DNA of 64,000 nucleotides, taken from Bacillus sp. NEB1478 (GTDB taxonomy: Bacteria; Bacillota; Bacilli; Bacillales; Fictibacillaceae). The position numbers and the translations under genes are program-made. Below, one piece after another: positions 8,420-18,036 of this stretch; the stretch's first letter is position 1; the number at the start of each line of letters is the position of its first letter. A model generated the notes under the pieces. The model was not told the origin of the DNA, ran no database searches, and worked only from the letters and a program-made list of their open reading frames with translations. The stretch spans positions 2,108,001 through 2,172,000 of the forward strand of contig NZ_CP134049.1 in assembly GCF_031582965.1 (NCBI RefSeq). Reading direction: 5' to 3'.

Positions 8420-8613
8420 TAAAAGACTGCTTTCGCAATCATTGTTGTTTTTGAGTGCAGATGATCTCCGTTCCAGGTTGCTCACTTTCCGCGGGGCAGC
8501 CGGTGAGCCACATTCGTACGTTTCACGTATAAGTGTCTCACCTGCCCGCCTTTCCCGTAGGAGTCTCACACCTTCCACTCCAACCAACTGTCAAAGAAGA
8601 AGGCAATTATAAA
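8420..8613. repeat. Dispersed 194-bp repeat element, copy A (full length)
   Basis: It is alignable end to end with 51419-51613 in the same orientation. Shared blocks include TTGCTC(A/G)CTTTCCGCGGGG, GTCTCACCTG, CCCG(T/C)AGGAGTCTC and CTTCCACT. The ends are imperfect inverted repeats, and the core is much more GC-rich than flanking DNA. Its nature (MITE-like element or structured RNA) is unresolved. Confidence 0.85.
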
Positions 8614-8670
8614 AAATTAACAAGCTACACTTTTTTAGAAAACAGCCTATAGAATAGAGCGTATATAAAC

Positions 8671-8699
8671 AAAAAGAGTCCGTCATATTGACGAACTCT
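8671..8699 (-). terminator. Terminator of the nupNOPQ operon
   Basis: An 11-bp stem (AGAGTTCGTCA pairing with TGACGGACTCT, one mismatch) has a 3-nt loop and five T after it on the minus strand, just past nupQ. Confidence 0.85.
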
Positions 8700-8711
8700 A
8701 AAACGAATAGT

Positions 8712-9674
8712 TTATCTTTTACCTTTTTCATACGGAGTACCCAATGCTTTTGGCGCATCTGCTCGTCCAACAAGTCCTGCTAGTGCTAGGATTGTAAGAA
8801 CGTAAGGAGCAATTAGCAAAAATACTTTTGGAATGTCCTCTAAAAATGGAATGTGAGATCCTGAAATACTGATTGCTTGTGCTAAACCAAAGAACAATGC
8901 TGCTCCAAGTGCTCCAAGCGGATGCCATTTCCCGAATATCATTGCAGCGAGTGCCATGAAACCTTGACCAGTGATTGTAGAATGTGTAAAGTTCCCTGAG
9001 ATAGAAGCAACATATACTGCCCCTCCTAAACCAGCAAAAGCACCACTGAGTAATACTCCGATATATCTCATTTTAGGAACTTTGATTCCCATTGTATCGG
9101 CTGCCATAGGATGCTCACCAACTGAACGGAGACGAAGACCAAATGGCGTTTTATATAGTACATACCAAACGATAACTGCAAACAAAACTGCTACGTAAGA
9201 TGTTGCATAAGCGTTTGAGAAGAATAATTTTCCGATAAAAGGAATATCAGATAAAAACGGAATATCACTTTTGGAAATTCTTTCAGAAATGACTGGTGTC
9301 TGACCTGCATGAAAGATCTTTTTAGTTAAGAAAATTGCTAGTCCAGCAGCTAAAAAGTTTAATGCAACTCCGCTGACTACTTGGTCAGCTTTTAATGTAA
9401 TACTGGCAATCGCATGTATTGACGCAAGCAATGCACCTACAATCATAGCTACCAGGAAACTTACCCAAGGTGACGCAGAACCTAGTCCTAGCTGTTCACC
9501 ATAATAGATCGTTACTGCACCCGTGAAAGCACCGAATAACATCAAACCCTCAAGTCCTATGTTAACTACTCCGGATCTTTCGCTGAAAACACCGCCCAAT
9601 GCCGTAAAGATTAGAGGAGCTGCTGAAACAATTGCAGCTGGTACGATTAATGCTAGAATATCCATAAAACTCAT
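8712..9674 (-). CDS. nupQ: Nucleoside ABC transporter permease (NupQ/YufQ type)
   Basis: This 320-residue hydrophobic permease of the BPD_transp_2 family has multiple transmembrane helices, starting MSFMDILALIVPAAIVSAAPLIFTALGG, with the conserved RSGVVNIGLEGLM segment and a cytoplasmic GVNP-like loop RLRSVGEHPMAADTMGI for contact with the ATPase. It pairs with NupP to form the membrane channel of a guanosine/nucleoside importer. The start codon overlaps the nupP stop (TAATG), so the two are translationally coupled. Substrate is inferred from family and operon. Confidence 0.92.
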   Translation of the reverse strand: MSFMDILALIVPAAIVSAAPLIFTALGGVFSERSGVVNIGLEGLMLFGAFTGAVTIYYGEQLGLGSASPWVSFLVAMIVGALLASIHAIASITLKADQVVSGVALNFLAAGLAIFLTKKIFHAGQTPVISERISKSDIPFLSDIPFIGKLFFSNAYATSYVAVLFAVIVWYVLYKTPFGLRLRSVGEHPMAADTMGIKVPKMRYIGVLLSGAFAGLGGAVYVASISGNFTHSTITGQGFMALAAMIFGKWHPLGALGAALFFGLAQAISISGSHIPFLEDIPKVFLLIAPYVLTILALAGLVGRADAPKALGTPYEKGKR

Positions 9675-10726
9675 TAGATTTTACCTCCTTTGTTAACACG
9701 ATTCATCAGCCAATGAACAATATAACTACATGCAACAAAGAAGATGATTAATGCAATAACTACTCCGACTAACTCTGTAGGAACACCTGCGATTGACTGC
9801 ATATTCAGTGCCCCTATTTTCAACCCTCCGAAAAGAGCTGCCCCTAAAACCACACCGATTGCACTATTAGCACCTAGAAGTGCAACAGCGATACCATCAA
9901 AACCAACACCAGTGAATGCTGCATTAATCGTCATGTATTGGTATGTACCGAGTCCTTCCATACTTCCGGCAATTCCAGCGAAAATTCCTGAAATAGCCAT
10001 TGACAATACTATGTTTTTTGAAACGTTGATTCCAGCGTATTGTGAAGCATGCTGATTAAATCCAACAGCTCTTAATTCAAAGCCTAATGTCGTTCTCCAC
10101 AAAATAAACCACATGATAACTGCAGCGATTAAAGCAACAAATATTCCGTAATGCAAAGTGGAATAATCTGTAATATCCTGTAAAAATGGCGATGAAAGTG
10201 ACGCCGTTTCTTTGACGCTTTTTGTACGTTCACCAGGAGCAAGCATAAATTGTCTAATGATCTCATTTGTACTATATAATGCAATATAGTTCATCATGAT
10301 TGTCGTAATAACTTCATGAACCTTGAATTTCGCCTTAAGTATCCCTGGAATCGCTCCCCAAAGAGCTCCAGCTACCCCTGCAGCTAATATTGCAAGAGGA
10401 ATATGAATAAATGCTGGTGCATCCACAAAAACTCCTACATAGACTGATGCAAGCCATCCTACTAAAAGCTGACCTTCAACGCCGATGTTGAATAAGCCTG
10501 TTCGAAAAGCAAATGCAACTGCCAGCCCTGCAAGAATGAGTGGAGACATCTGTCTGATCGTTTCTCCGATAAAGTAAGGTCCGCCGACTATTCCTTGAAA
10601 TAACGCAACATACGCTTCTATCGGATGATAATCACTCACCAGCATGATGATTCCGCCGATCAGCAATCCCAGGAAAACGGAAACGAGAGGAACGAGGAAT
10701 TTTATTTTGTTATTGTTATTCTGCAT
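9674..10726 (-). CDS. nupP: Nucleoside ABC transporter permease (NupP/YufP type)
   Basis: A 350-residue integral membrane protein of the BPD_transp_2 family. It has the conserved RTGLFNIGVEGQLLVG block and the coupling loop FELRAVGFNQHASQYAGI. It forms a heterodimer with NupQ. The start at 10726 lies inside the 3' end of nupO (11-nt overlap) and has AGAGGGG upstream. The gene order, binding protein-ATPase-permease-permease, is the standard one for BMP-type systems. Confidence 0.92.
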   Translation of the reverse strand: MQNNNNKIKFLVPLVSVFLGLLIGGIIMLVSDYHPIEAYVALFQGIVGGPYFIGETIRQMSPLILAGLAVAFAFRTGLFNIGVEGQLLVGWLASVYVGVFVDAPAFIHIPLAILAAGVAGALWGAIPGILKAKFKVHEVITTIMMNYIALYSTNEIIRQFMLAPGERTKSVKETASLSSPFLQDITDYSTLHYGIFVALIAAVIMWFILWRTTLGFELRAVGFNQHASQYAGINVSKNIVLSMAISGIFAGIAGSMEGLGTYQYMTINAAFTGVGFDGIAVALLGANSAIGVVLGAALFGGLKIGALNMQSIAGVPTELVGVVIALIIFFVACSYIVHWLMNRVNKGGKI

Positions 10727-12242
10727 CTGTAGTACCCCTCTTTCCGCCAGCCATCAATAAGCCGAGTTCTTGTTCAGTTGTTTGCTTTGGATCCACTTCA
10801 GCAACGATTTTACCTTCATACATTACCGCGATTTTATCACTGACGTTCATTATTTCATCTAACTCGAAAGAAACGAGTAAAACCGCTTTCCCTTTATCTC
10901 GTTGTTCAATTAGTTTGGAATGAATAAACTCAATAGCTCCGACGTCAAGACCGCGTGTAGGCTGAGCCGCAATTAAGAAATCAGGATCACGGTCTACTTC
11001 TCTTGCAATAATAGCTTTTTGCTGATTACCGCCAGAAAGTGCCCTTGCAGGCGTATGAGCATCAGGAGTACGAACGTCATACTGAGTAATTAATTGATTT
11101 GCTTTTTCAAAAATGGGAGAGAATTTCAAAATCCCATTCTTTGAATATGGTTTTTCATAATACGTTTGAAGAACCATATTTTCACCTACTGAAAAATCGA
11201 GAACGAGTCCATGTTTGTGTCTGTCTTGCGGTATATGTGCAAGTCCGGTTCTAGTCACTTTTCTTGGTGTCTTATTCGTAATGTCTGAATCTCTTAAATG
11301 AATAGATCCTTCGCTTATCTTTCTAAGTCCAGTAATTGCTTCAAGAAGTTCGGATTGTCCGTTGCCATCAACACCAGCTATACCAACAATCTCACCTGCT
11401 CTGATATTTAAATTCAGTCCATTGACGGCAGGTACCTTTCGGCTGTCTAAAACGACTAAGTCTTTAATCGTAAGTACGGATTCTTTTGGATCAGCAAACC
11501 CTTTAGCAACAGTAAAATTCACTTCACGACCAACCATCATCGCTGCAAGTGAATCCGGATTAGAATCTTTAACATCTACTGTTCCGATTCCTTTACCTCT
11601 TCTAATAACTGTACAGCGGTCACATACTTCCATAATTTCCTTCAGCTTATGTGTAATCAGTATTATTGATTTACCTTCACTCACGAGTTTTTTCATTATT
11701 TGAATCAACTCTAAAATCTCTTGAGGAGTCAGTACTGCTGTCGGTTCATCGAAAATAAGAATATCCGCTCCTCTATAAAGCGTTTTCAAAATTTCTACAC
11801 GCTGCTGCATCCCTACAGAAATGTCTTCAACCTTTGCATACGGATTTACTCTAAGCCCGTACTGGTCTGAAAGGGCTTGAACTTCTTTAGCAGCTGACTT
11901 TAGATCAACTTTCCCGCCTTTTGTAGGCTCTTTCCCTAAAATGATATTCTCAGTAACTGTAAACTTATCTACGAGCATAAAGTGCTGATGTACCATCCCA
12001 ATCCCAAGCGAGTTGGCTATGTTCGGATCATTGTTCACTACTTTATTGCCTTTTACATAGATCTCACCTTCTTCAGGTTCATAAAGACCGAAAAGAACAT
12101 TCATCAATGTTGATTTACCTGCACCATTCTCACCAAGAAGTGCGTGTATTTCACCTTTTTTAACTTGAAGGGTAATATCATCATTAGCTACAATACCTGG
12201 AAATTCTTTGCGAATATTACGCATTTCAATAACATATTCCAT
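10716..12242 (-). CDS. nupO: Nucleoside ABC transporter ATP-binding protein (NupO/YufO type)
   Basis: This 508-residue tandem ABC ATPase has a first domain with intact Walker A GENGAGKST, the unusual signature SVGMQQR and FDEPTAVL. The second has GVDGNGQSE in the Walker A position (Lys replaced) and LSGGNQQK. Such asymmetry is normal for sugar/nucleoside-type double ATPases, with one nucleotide site degenerate. It powers the NupP-NupQ channel. I chose ATG 12242, with GGGGGGAG 10 nt upstream, over the in-frame ATG at 12272, which lies in the intergenic hairpin. Confidence 0.93.
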   Translation of the reverse strand: MEYVIEMRNIRKEFPGIVANDDITLQVKKGEIHALLGENGAGKSTLMNVLFGLYEPEEGEIYVKGNKVVNNDPNIANSLGIGMVHQHFMLVDKFTVTENIILGKEPTKGGKVDLKSAAKEVQALSDQYGLRVNPYAKVEDISVGMQQRVEILKTLYRGADILIFDEPTAVLTPQEILELIQIMKKLVSEGKSIILITHKLKEIMEVCDRCTVIRRGKGIGTVDVKDSNPDSLAAMMVGREVNFTVAKGFADPKESVLTIKDLVVLDSRKVPAVNGLNLNIRAGEIVGIAGVDGNGQSELLEAITGLRKISEGSIHLRDSDITNKTPRKVTRTGLAHIPQDRHKHGLVLDFSVGENMVLQTYYEKPYSKNGILKFSPIFEKANQLITQYDVRTPDAHTPARALSGGNQQKAIIAREVDRDPDFLIAAQPTRGLDVGAIEFIHSKLIEQRDKGKAVLLVSFELDEIMNVSDKIAVMYEGKIVAEVDPKQTTEQELGLLMAGGKRGTTDAE

Positions 12243-12278
12243 CTTAAAGTTTCTCCCCCCTATTTTTTGCATAAGGAA

Positions 12279-12300
12279 GGACTTGGCTTATGCCAAGTCC
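12279..12300 (-). promoter_or_regulatory. Stem-loop between nupN and nupO
   Basis: A perfect 9-bp stem (GGACTTGGC with GCCAAGTCC, 4-nt loop) without a strong T-run. It probably protects or partly terminates the nupN transcript so that the binding protein is made in excess over the transporter core, a common design. Confidence 0.55.
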
Positions 12301-12330
12301 TGGCCAGTTATATAAATAAATTCATAAGGT

Positions 12331-13392
12331 TTACTTTAAGTTTGCTTGGAACTCTTTGAATTCATCATCTGTTTTTGGAACTTTTACTTCACCGTCAATA
12401 ATTTTCTTTTTGTATTCATCTACTTTAGCTAATGCATCTTTAGAAACATTTTCTGTTGTAGGAGCAATACCTACACCATCTTGTTTAAGACCGAATTCTA
12501 CTACTTTACCACCTGGGAACTTGCCTTTTGCTGTTTGTTCAGATACTTCAAATACAGCTTTATCAACACGTTTTACCATTGAAGTAAGCGTTACATTCTC
12601 TGGCATACCTTCTTCGTGCTGGTCACGGTCAACACCGATTACCCAAACTTTTTGTCCATTTTTTGCACGGTTTTTCGCTTCAGTGAACACACCCATACCT
12701 GTTCCGCCTGCAGCGTGATAGATGATATCAGCACCTTGCTCATAGAATGTGTTGGCGATTTGCTGGCCTTTTTCTGCTTTGTTGAAGTCTTCTGCATATT
12801 GAACCATGATTTCTGCATTAGGATTTGCAGTTTTCACACCAGCTTTAAAACCGTTTTCAAATTTCTTGATAAGTTCACTGTTAACTCCTCCAACAAAACC
12901 TACTTTATTAGACTTTGTTTGAAGACCAGCTACTAAACCTACCAAGAAAGATCCTTCATGCTCACTGAACGTGATGTTTGCTACGTTATCGCCTTTAACA
13001 ACCATATCAACGATTGCAAGCTTAGCATCAGGCTGTTGTTTTGCAACAGTTTCAACATCAGATCCCATTAAGAAACCAATACCGAAAACTAGATCATATT
13101 TTTGGCGTACTAATGAATTCAAGTTTGGCTTATAATCACTTTGTTGTGTTGATTGTAAGTATTTAAACTCTTTTCCTTCTGTTAATCCATTATCTTTTCC
13201 GTATTTTGTTAAACCTTCCCATGCAGACTGGTTGAATGACTTATCATCAACACCGCCTGTATCTGTTACCATAGCTACTTTAAAGTCTTTTTTGTCCCCA
13301 GAAGATTTTCCTTCATCGGAACTTCCACATCCGGACAAGATTGTACCGGCAGTTAACAATGCAGTTACCATTAATCCTAATTTCTTTTTCAA
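12331..13392 (-). CDS. nupN: BMP-family nucleoside-binding lipoprotein (NupN/YufN type)
   Basis: This 353-residue lipoprotein has a lipobox LSGC (residues 19-22), so Cys22 would be the lipidated N-terminus of the mature protein on the outer face of the membrane. The rest matches the Bmp/Med family of substrate-binding proteins (VAMVTDTGGVDDKSFNQSAWEGL; GVDRDQHEEG). It captures purine nucleosides for the NupOPQ importer; the exact ligand is inferred. The start is TTG at 13390-13392 with AGGGGGAG upstream. It is the first gene of the transporter and lies 87 bp after the GntR regulator gene. Confidence 0.92.
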   Translation of the reverse strand: MKKKLGLMVTALLTAGTILSGCGSSDEGKSSGDKKDFKVAMVTDTGGVDDKSFNQSAWEGLTKYGKDNGLTEGKEFKYLQSTQQSDYKPNLNSLVRQKYDLVFGIGFLMGSDVETVAKQQPDAKLAIVDMVVKGDNVANITFSEHEGSFLVGLVAGLQTKSNKVGFVGGVNSELIKKFENGFKAGVKTANPNAEIMVQYAEDFNKAEKGQQIANTFYEQGADIIYHAAGGTGMGVFTEAKNRAKNGQKVWVIGVDRDQHEEGMPENVTLTSMVKRVDKAVFEVSEQTAKGKFPGGKVVEFGLKQDGVGIAPTTENVSKDALAKVDEYKKKIIDGEVKVPKTDDEFKEFQANLK

Positions 13393-13479
13393 CTATTTCT
13401 CCCCCTAGTAATGTTTTCATTATTGTGACTTAACCATTGCTGCAGTTGTTTACCGATCACCCCCTAAAAAGACTTACAG

Positions 13480-14205
13480 TTAAAATCTCTTTCTTAGAAC
13501 GGAAAAGAGAAATTTATCTGACCTAAAATAATTACATGAATATAAAACAGGTTCATCAAATTGGTCATAGTGCATTTGTTTTAGCACAAGAAGCGGAACT
13601 CCTTCTGCACTTTCCAATATTTCTGAGATGTGCTCATGGTACCCAATAGGCTCAATATTTGTAACCGCATACATTACACGTTTGCCTGTTTCTTTTTCAA
13701 GCATTTCTAGGAAAGACTCATATTCATGCATCCCTTTCGCCGGAAACAAATGTGCAGGCATTAGGTCCTTACAAAAAACAACTGGTTCTTCATCTGCTGT
13801 TCTTACACGTTCCATCATCATTAAACCATCAGGCAGATGATTATTGAATTTGTTGAACAAATCCTCATTCGCTTCTTCTTTTTGTGAAGAAAGAAAAATC
13901 GTCCCAGCTTTTTTGCCGCCTCTTTCAATCATATCGGTTACACTGTAAAGTTCTTCAATACCAGAAGAAAAAAGTGCACGCGTTCTTACAAAAGTTCCAA
14001 CTCCGTGTTTTCGAATGAGTACGTTTTCATCTTCCAAAATACGCAATGCTTCTCTTAAAGTCGCACGGCTGATTCCTAGTTGTTTTGAAAGCTCAAATTC
14101 TGAAGGAAGCTTCTGTCCTTCTTTATAAAATCCTTCTTCAATATCTTTTTTTATTTTTTCTATAACTTTTATATACAACAAGCGATGATCCGCTTTTATT
14201 GACAT
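13480..14205 (-). CDS. ymfC: GntR/HutC-family transcriptional regulator (YmfC-like)
   Basis: A 241-residue regulator. The N-terminal winged helix-turn-helix of GntR type (about 8-75) contains [32 protein letters not shown]-terminal UTRA ligand-binding domain (about 95-240) contains [12 protein letters not shown] and [17 protein letters not shown]. It probably controls the nup operon transcribed from just downstream, or the operon including itself; the ligand is unknown. It holds the position of B. subtilis ymfC, next to spoIIIE. The ATG has AAGGTG upstream. Confidence 0.85.
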   Translation of the reverse strand: MSIKADHRLLYIKVIEKIKKDIEEGFYKEGQKLPSEFELSKQLGISRATLREALRILEDENVLIRKHGVGTFVRTRALFSSGIEELYSVTDMIERGGKKAGTIFLSSQKEEANEDLFNKFNNHLPDGLMMMERVRTADEEPVVFCKDLMPAHLFPAKGMHEYESFLEMLEKETGKRVMYAVTNIEPIGYHEHISEILESAEGVPLLVLKQMHYDQFDEPVLYSCNYFRSDKFLFSVLRKRF

Positions 14206-14368
14206 CTAAATACCACACCTTAGCTTATAATCACGTTTAAAAGACAAATTATTTGAATAATCGACATTAATATACCATTTTTACTCTTATAAATAAATAC
14301 TATTTTTGCAAATTTTTAAGAGTAAATTACTTTATTTTCCTTTTTATGTTCGTAGTTAAAGAAAACGG

Positions 14369-14396
14369 GGCTGACTCAAAGCTTTAATCGTCAGCC
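14369..14396 (-). terminator. Weak stem-loop downstream of spoIIIE
   Basis: GGCTGAC and GTCAGCC are separated by 14 nt; on the minus strand CCCGTTTTCTTT follows. It may act as a second, weaker terminator. Confidence 0.35.
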
Positions 14397-14481
14397 TTAG
14401 TTGCACTTTTACTATAGACTTTGACTTTATGCTGGTTCGCACATCACCATGTTAACAAGTTATACTTTATAATCGTGTAAA

Positions 14482-14505
14482 AAAAAACGGGCTTTTACGC
14501 CCGTT
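14482..14505 (-). terminator. Terminator after spoIIIE
   Basis: AACGGGC and GCCCGTT pair around a 6-nt loop, with a long T-run on the minus strand, immediately past the spoIIIE stop. Confidence 0.9.
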
Positions 14506-14508
14506 TTA

Positions 14509-16863
14509 TCATGAACTCGATGCTTCTTTTTCTTCTGGAACTGACGATATCAATACTTCTCGAGGTTTACTTCCTTCATACGGTCCGACGATCCCTTTTG
14601 ACTCCATTGAATCAATCAATCTAGCTGCCCTAGAGTAGCCGATTCTAAATCTTCTTTGAAGCATAGATACTGAAGCTGTTTGCATATCAACCACGAGTTT
14701 AACAGCATCTGAAAATAGTTCATCTTCAGACTCCATGACAGGTTGTTCTGCTTCTTCGGTAGGAATCATTTCTTTTTGATATTGCGCTTTTTGCTGACTT
14801 ACACAATGCTCAACAATGGTTTCAACTTCTTCATCAGAAAGAAAAGCACCTTGAACTCTGACAGGTTTCGGAGCACCAGATGGGAAGAATAACATGTCTC
14901 CTCGTCCTAATAATTTTTCGGCACCTCCCATATCCAAAATCGTTCTGGAATCCGTTTGAGAGGATACACTAAATGCAATCCTTGAAGGAATGTTGGCTTT
15001 AATTACGCCTGTTATAACATCTACAGAAGGACGCTGAGTTGCAATTATTAAATGAATTCCTGCCGCCCGTGCCATCTGTGCCAAACGCGTAATAGCATCT
15101 TCAACGTCTCCTGAGGCAACCATCATTAAATCTGCAAGTTCATCAACGATGACCACGATATATGGCAAAAATGGCTGCTTAGCATCACTTCTTCCATTTT
15201 GCTTTCTAATGGATTCGTTATATCCCTCTATATTTCTTGTACCGCTGTGAGAGAATAGTTCATATCTTCTCTCCATTTCTGATACTACTCTTTTTAGCGC
15301 CTGGGCTGCTTTTTTAGGCTCTGTTACAACGGGTGCTAGTAAATGCGGAATCCCATTGTACATATTTAACTCTACCATCTTAGGGTCAATCATCATCATT
15401 TTCACTTCATGCGGTTTTGCTCGCATTAGGATACTTGTAATTATTCCATTTACACATACACTCTTACCGCTGCCTGTTGCCCCAGCGACAAGCAAATGCG
15501 GCATTTTAGAAAGATCTGCAATGATAGGTTCACCTGAAATATCTCTTCCTAACCCAATTGCGAGAGGCGATTGATTACCTGAGAATTGAGGTGCTTCTAA
15601 AACTTCCCGCAACGTTACCATTGATATTTCCTGATTAGGCACTTCAATACCTACTGCTGATTTCCCTGGGATAGGAGCTTCTATTCGAATATCTTTCGCA
15701 GCCAATGCAAGTGCAAGATCATCTGTTAAATTAACGATTTTGCTTACTTTAACTCCAACATCCGGGTACACTTCGTACTTTGTAACAGCAGGTCCTAAAT
15801 GAACTTTCAGCACCTTCGCTTTCACTCCGAAACTTTCAAAGGTTTTCTCAAGTTTTTTAGCATTGCTTTTACTCGCTGCATATTGTTTATCTTTGTGCTG
15901 ACCGTTGCTTTTTGGAATCCGAAGGTGATTCATGGTCGGAAGTTTATAATGTTCATTCTGAATTACTCCATCTCCAAAATTTGCTGGCAGTGGTGATGGT
16001 GGTGCTTCTTGTTCTTCACCTTGATCCTTTGATTTCTTTTCAGCTTGTACAGCATCATGAAAACCTTGAGATGCAAACTTCAACTGAATTCCACTTTCCG
16101 TTTGCTGAAGCCTTTTCGTAAAATCTTCAATGACAGGATCTTCTGAAATTAAAATTTCTTCGGTATCATCATCTTCTGGTAATGATGCTTCGTTTGACTT
16201 TTCTTTGACCTTTTTAATCCGTTCTTCTTTAACAGCTTTTTTCTTTTCTTTATAACCCTCTTTCAGCTTTTCAGATAACCCGTTTGTACCTTCAACAAAC
16301 CTCTCTAAAAAGACAGACAATGACTTTCCAGTAATCAATAATAAGCTTCCAATGATCAAGAAAAAAATAACGAGTTTTGTACCGGCAGAACCAAATAAAA
16401 AGTAAAAAAGTGCAAAGCCAATTGATCCGATCATCCCGCCGCCTAAATCATTCGTGGATGTCGATCCTTGAAGCTGCAGCCAATAAAGATCCCAGGTGTT
16501 CCTTATAACAGATGCATCTTTCCAAGCACCGCCATTTGTCAGATGCTCAAACAGTGTTAAATGACTTAATACCAAGAATGAGAAAAATAGGATGTATACT
16601 CCAGCAAGCCTTTTAGAAATTAAACGAGGCCAGCTTCTTTTCCAAATTAAATAAAAGGATAATACAATACATGCCAATAATAAAACGCCGTACCATTCAC
16701 CGCTAAAAAAACGCAGCAGATGAACAAACGCCATTCCTACGTTCCCCATTTTAGCAAGCCCTAAAGAAGCTAATGCTAAAAGCGAAAGCCCTGCAATTTC
16801 AAAGGTGATCTGTTCTTTCCATCTACCTTTATTTTTTGCTTTTTTCTTTTTGTTTTTTGCCAC
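14509..16863 (-). CDS. spoIIIE: DNA translocase SpoIIIE (FtsK/SpoIIIE family)
   Basis: A protein of about 784 residues. Four or so N-terminal transmembrane helices (about 20-180) are followed by a charged linker (about 200-290), the FtsK alpha/beta motor and a C-terminal gamma winged helix that reads oriented DNA sequences ([21 protein letters not shown]). Walker A is GATGSGKS and Walker B is [11 protein letters not shown]. In sporulation it pumps the trapped chromosome into the forespore through the polar septum. Start is GTG at 16861-16863 giving (M)[10 protein letters not shown], with GAGGTG 6 nt upstream; a GTG three codons earlier lies inside that ribosome site. Its position after tepA-ylzJ supports SpoIIIE rather than the paralogue SftA. 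Confidence 0.95.
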   Translation of the reverse strand: MAKNKKKKAKNKGRWKEQITFEIAGLSLLALASLGLAKMGNVGMAFVHLLRFFSGEWYGVLLLACIVLSFYLIWKRSWPRLISKRLAGVYILFFSFLVLSHLTLFEHLTNGGAWKDASVIRNTWDLYWLQLQGSTSTNDLGGGMIGSIGFALFYFLFGSAGTKLVIFFLIIGSLLLITGKSLSVFLERFVEGTNGLSEKLKEGYKEKKKAVKEERIKKVKEKSNEASLPEDDDTEEILISEDPVIEDFTKRLQQTESGIQLKFASQGFHDAVQAEKKSKDQGEEQEAPPSPLPANFGDGVIQNEHYKLPTMNHLRIPKSNGQHKDKQYAASKSNAKKLEKTFESFGVKAKVLKVHLGPAVTKYEVYPDVGVKVSKIVNLTDDLALALAAKDIRIEAPIPGKSAVGIEVPNQEISMVTLREVLEAPQFSGNQSPLAIGLGRDISGEPIIADLSKMPHLLVAGATGSGKSVCVNGIITSILMRAKPHEVKMMMIDPKMVELNMYNGIPHLLAPVVTEPKKAAQALKRVVSEMERRYELFSHSGTRNIEGYNESIRKQNGRSDAKQPFLPYIVVIVDELADLMMVASGDVEDAITRLAQMARAAGIHLIIATQRPSVDVITGVIKANIPSRIAFSVSSQTDSRTILDMGGAEKLLGRGDMLFFPSGAPKPVRVQGAFLSDEEVETIVEHCVSQQKAQYQKEMIPTEEAEQPVMESEDELFSDAVKLVVDMQTASVSMLQRRFRIGYSRAARLIDSMESKGIVGPYEGSKPREVLISSVPEEKEASSS

Positions 16864-16912
16864 TAATTTCACCTCACACTCATGTTGAATTTACGATTAT
16901 GTATTTAAATAA

Positions 16913-16946
16913 GGAAGAAAAGCAGCCTTGCATATAGAAGGCTGCT
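16913..16946 (-). terminator. Terminator after ylzJ
   Basis: AGCAGCCTT pairs perfectly with AAGGCTGCT (8-nt loop), followed on the minus strand by TTTCTTCC. The T-run is imperfect, so some readthrough into spoIIIE is possible. Confidence 0.7.
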
Positions 16947-16982
16947 GCTTAAAATAATTATAGCATATTTCTAAGATGACTC

Positions 16983-17192
16983 TTACAAGTTTCGCAGCGT
17001 CATTCCTGGCTGACAATCCTCACGCAAATAGTGAAAAGGATCTGTGCTCATAACCTGAATGATCTTTGTTTCATCACCCGTTCTTTCAACAAGTACCGGA
17101 ATGGTATTATAGAGTATTACATTCTGCGCATTCATGTCTTTTCCTTCTTCAGGAAACATCAAATGATAAGGCTGCATCGTATACCAAGTCAT
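16983..17192 (-). CDS. ylzJ: Small protein YlzJ
   Basis: A 69-residue protein starting [16 protein letters not shown]. It matches the YlzJ family by length, the (L/W)YT-MxP start and location between tepA and spoIIIE. No function is known to me. Its ATG overlaps the tepA stop as ATGA, so it is translationally coupled to tepA. Confidence 0.82.
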   Translation of the reverse strand: MTWYTMQPYHLMFPEEGKDMNAQNVILYNTIPVLVERTGDETKIIQVMSTDPFHYLREDCQPGMTLRNL

Positions 17193-17941
17193 TGTTTCAG
17201 ACCTTTATTTTCATTATTATTTTGTTCTTCGATAAGCTCATTTAATTTCTTTAACGCTTGCCCTACGCCACCAACCTCATTTATTAGACCATCTTTTACG
17301 GCATCTGTTCCAATAACGTTAGTTCCAATGTCTCTCGTTAAATTTCCTTTTGAAAACATTAGCTCTTTAAAACGTTCTTCACTAATTTCTGAATGGCTTG
17401 TAACGAATGAAATAACTCGTTCCTGCATTTTATCCAGGTACTCAAATGTTTGTGGAACACCGATTACGAGACCTGTTAAACGTACTGGGTGAATCGTCAT
17501 AGTCGCTGTAGGAACAATAAATGAATAATGTGCGCTAACAGCAATCGGAACTCCAATTGAATGACCGCCTCCAAGAACGAGTGACACACTCGGTTTCGAT
17601 AATGATGCAATCATCTCAGAAATTGCCAACCCTGCTTCAACATCTCCTCCTACCGTATTTAGAATTACTAGAAGTCCTTCAATTTTAGGATTTTGCTCAA
17701 TTGCAACCAATTGAGGGATAAGATGTTCATATTTAGTAGCTTTATTGTTTGGCGGGAGCTGCATATGACCTTCAATTTGTCCGACGATTGTCAAACAGTG
17801 TATGCTAGACCCTTCCAATTGCGGTACATTTGTTTGTCCTAAAGACTGTATTTTCTGTATTAGCCCGGAGCTGTTTTCGTCTTGTTTTTTTGGCGGTGCT
17901 TCCGGGTGTGATGGTGTTTCAGTTTCAGGTGTCTGATCCAT
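17189..17941 (-). CDS. tepA: ClpP-class translocation-enhancing protein TepA
   Basis: A protein of about 250 residues of the ClpP/crotonase fold: INTVGG-like oxyanion segment ([14 protein letters not shown]) and [16 protein letters not shown], where the Ser of GHSIG takes the place of the nucleophile. The N-terminus (about 1-45) is Pro/Glu-rich and low in structure. TepA was described in B. subtilis as enhancing protein translocation/processing. ATG 17941 has AAAGGGG upstream; an in-frame ATG at 17995 overlaps no ribosome site. It is followed by ylzJ with an ATGA overlap. Confidence 0.88.
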   Translation of the reverse strand: MDQTPETETPSHPEAPPKKQDENSSGLIQKIQSLGQTNVPQLEGSSIHCLTIVGQIEGHMQLPPNNKATKYEHLIPQLVAIEQNPKIEGLLVILNTVGGDVEAGLAISEMIASLSKPSVSLVLGGGHSIGVPIAVSAHYSFIVPTATMTIHPVRLTGLVIGVPQTFEYLDKMQERVISFVTSHSEISEERFKELMFSKGNLTRDIGTNVIGTDAVKDGLINEVGGVGQALKKLNELIEEQNNNENKGLKQ

Positions 17942-18008
17942 AATAATTACCCCTTTATTTTTCAGCGTTGTACTTAGTATGGGCGTAATTTCCAATCATA
18001 TGAGAAAA

Positions 18009-18036
18009 AAATAAAACCTGCTGTAGGCAGCAGGTT
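18009..18036 (-). terminator. Terminator overlapping the rnjB stop codon
   Basis: AACCTGCTG pairs with CAGCAGGTT around a 4-nt loop (18015-18036), followed by a T-rich run on the minus strand. The stem shares bases with the rnjB stop codon. Confidence 0.87.

Larger units (their letters stand above)
8323..8711. other. Intergenic region with full repeat copy A
   Basis: No credible gene. It holds the nup operon terminator (8671-8699), repeat copy A (8420-8613) and the upstream region of ymfF. Open frames across it on both strands are repeat sequence without ribosome sites. Confidence 0.8.
14206..14508. other. AT-rich intergenic region upstream of the GntR gene
   Basis: About 300 bp with no gene. 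It contains a 7-bp hairpin (GGCTGAC/GTCAGCC, 14369-14396) and the spoIIIE terminator. TATATT-like hexamers are present on the minus strand, but no confident -35 and no convincing GntR operator was found. Confidence 0.6.

Noticed and set aside
8238..8612. Plus- and minus-strand open frames across repeat copy A
   Set aside because: They cover the repeat element and the antisense of ymfF, with no ribosome site or recognisable protein.
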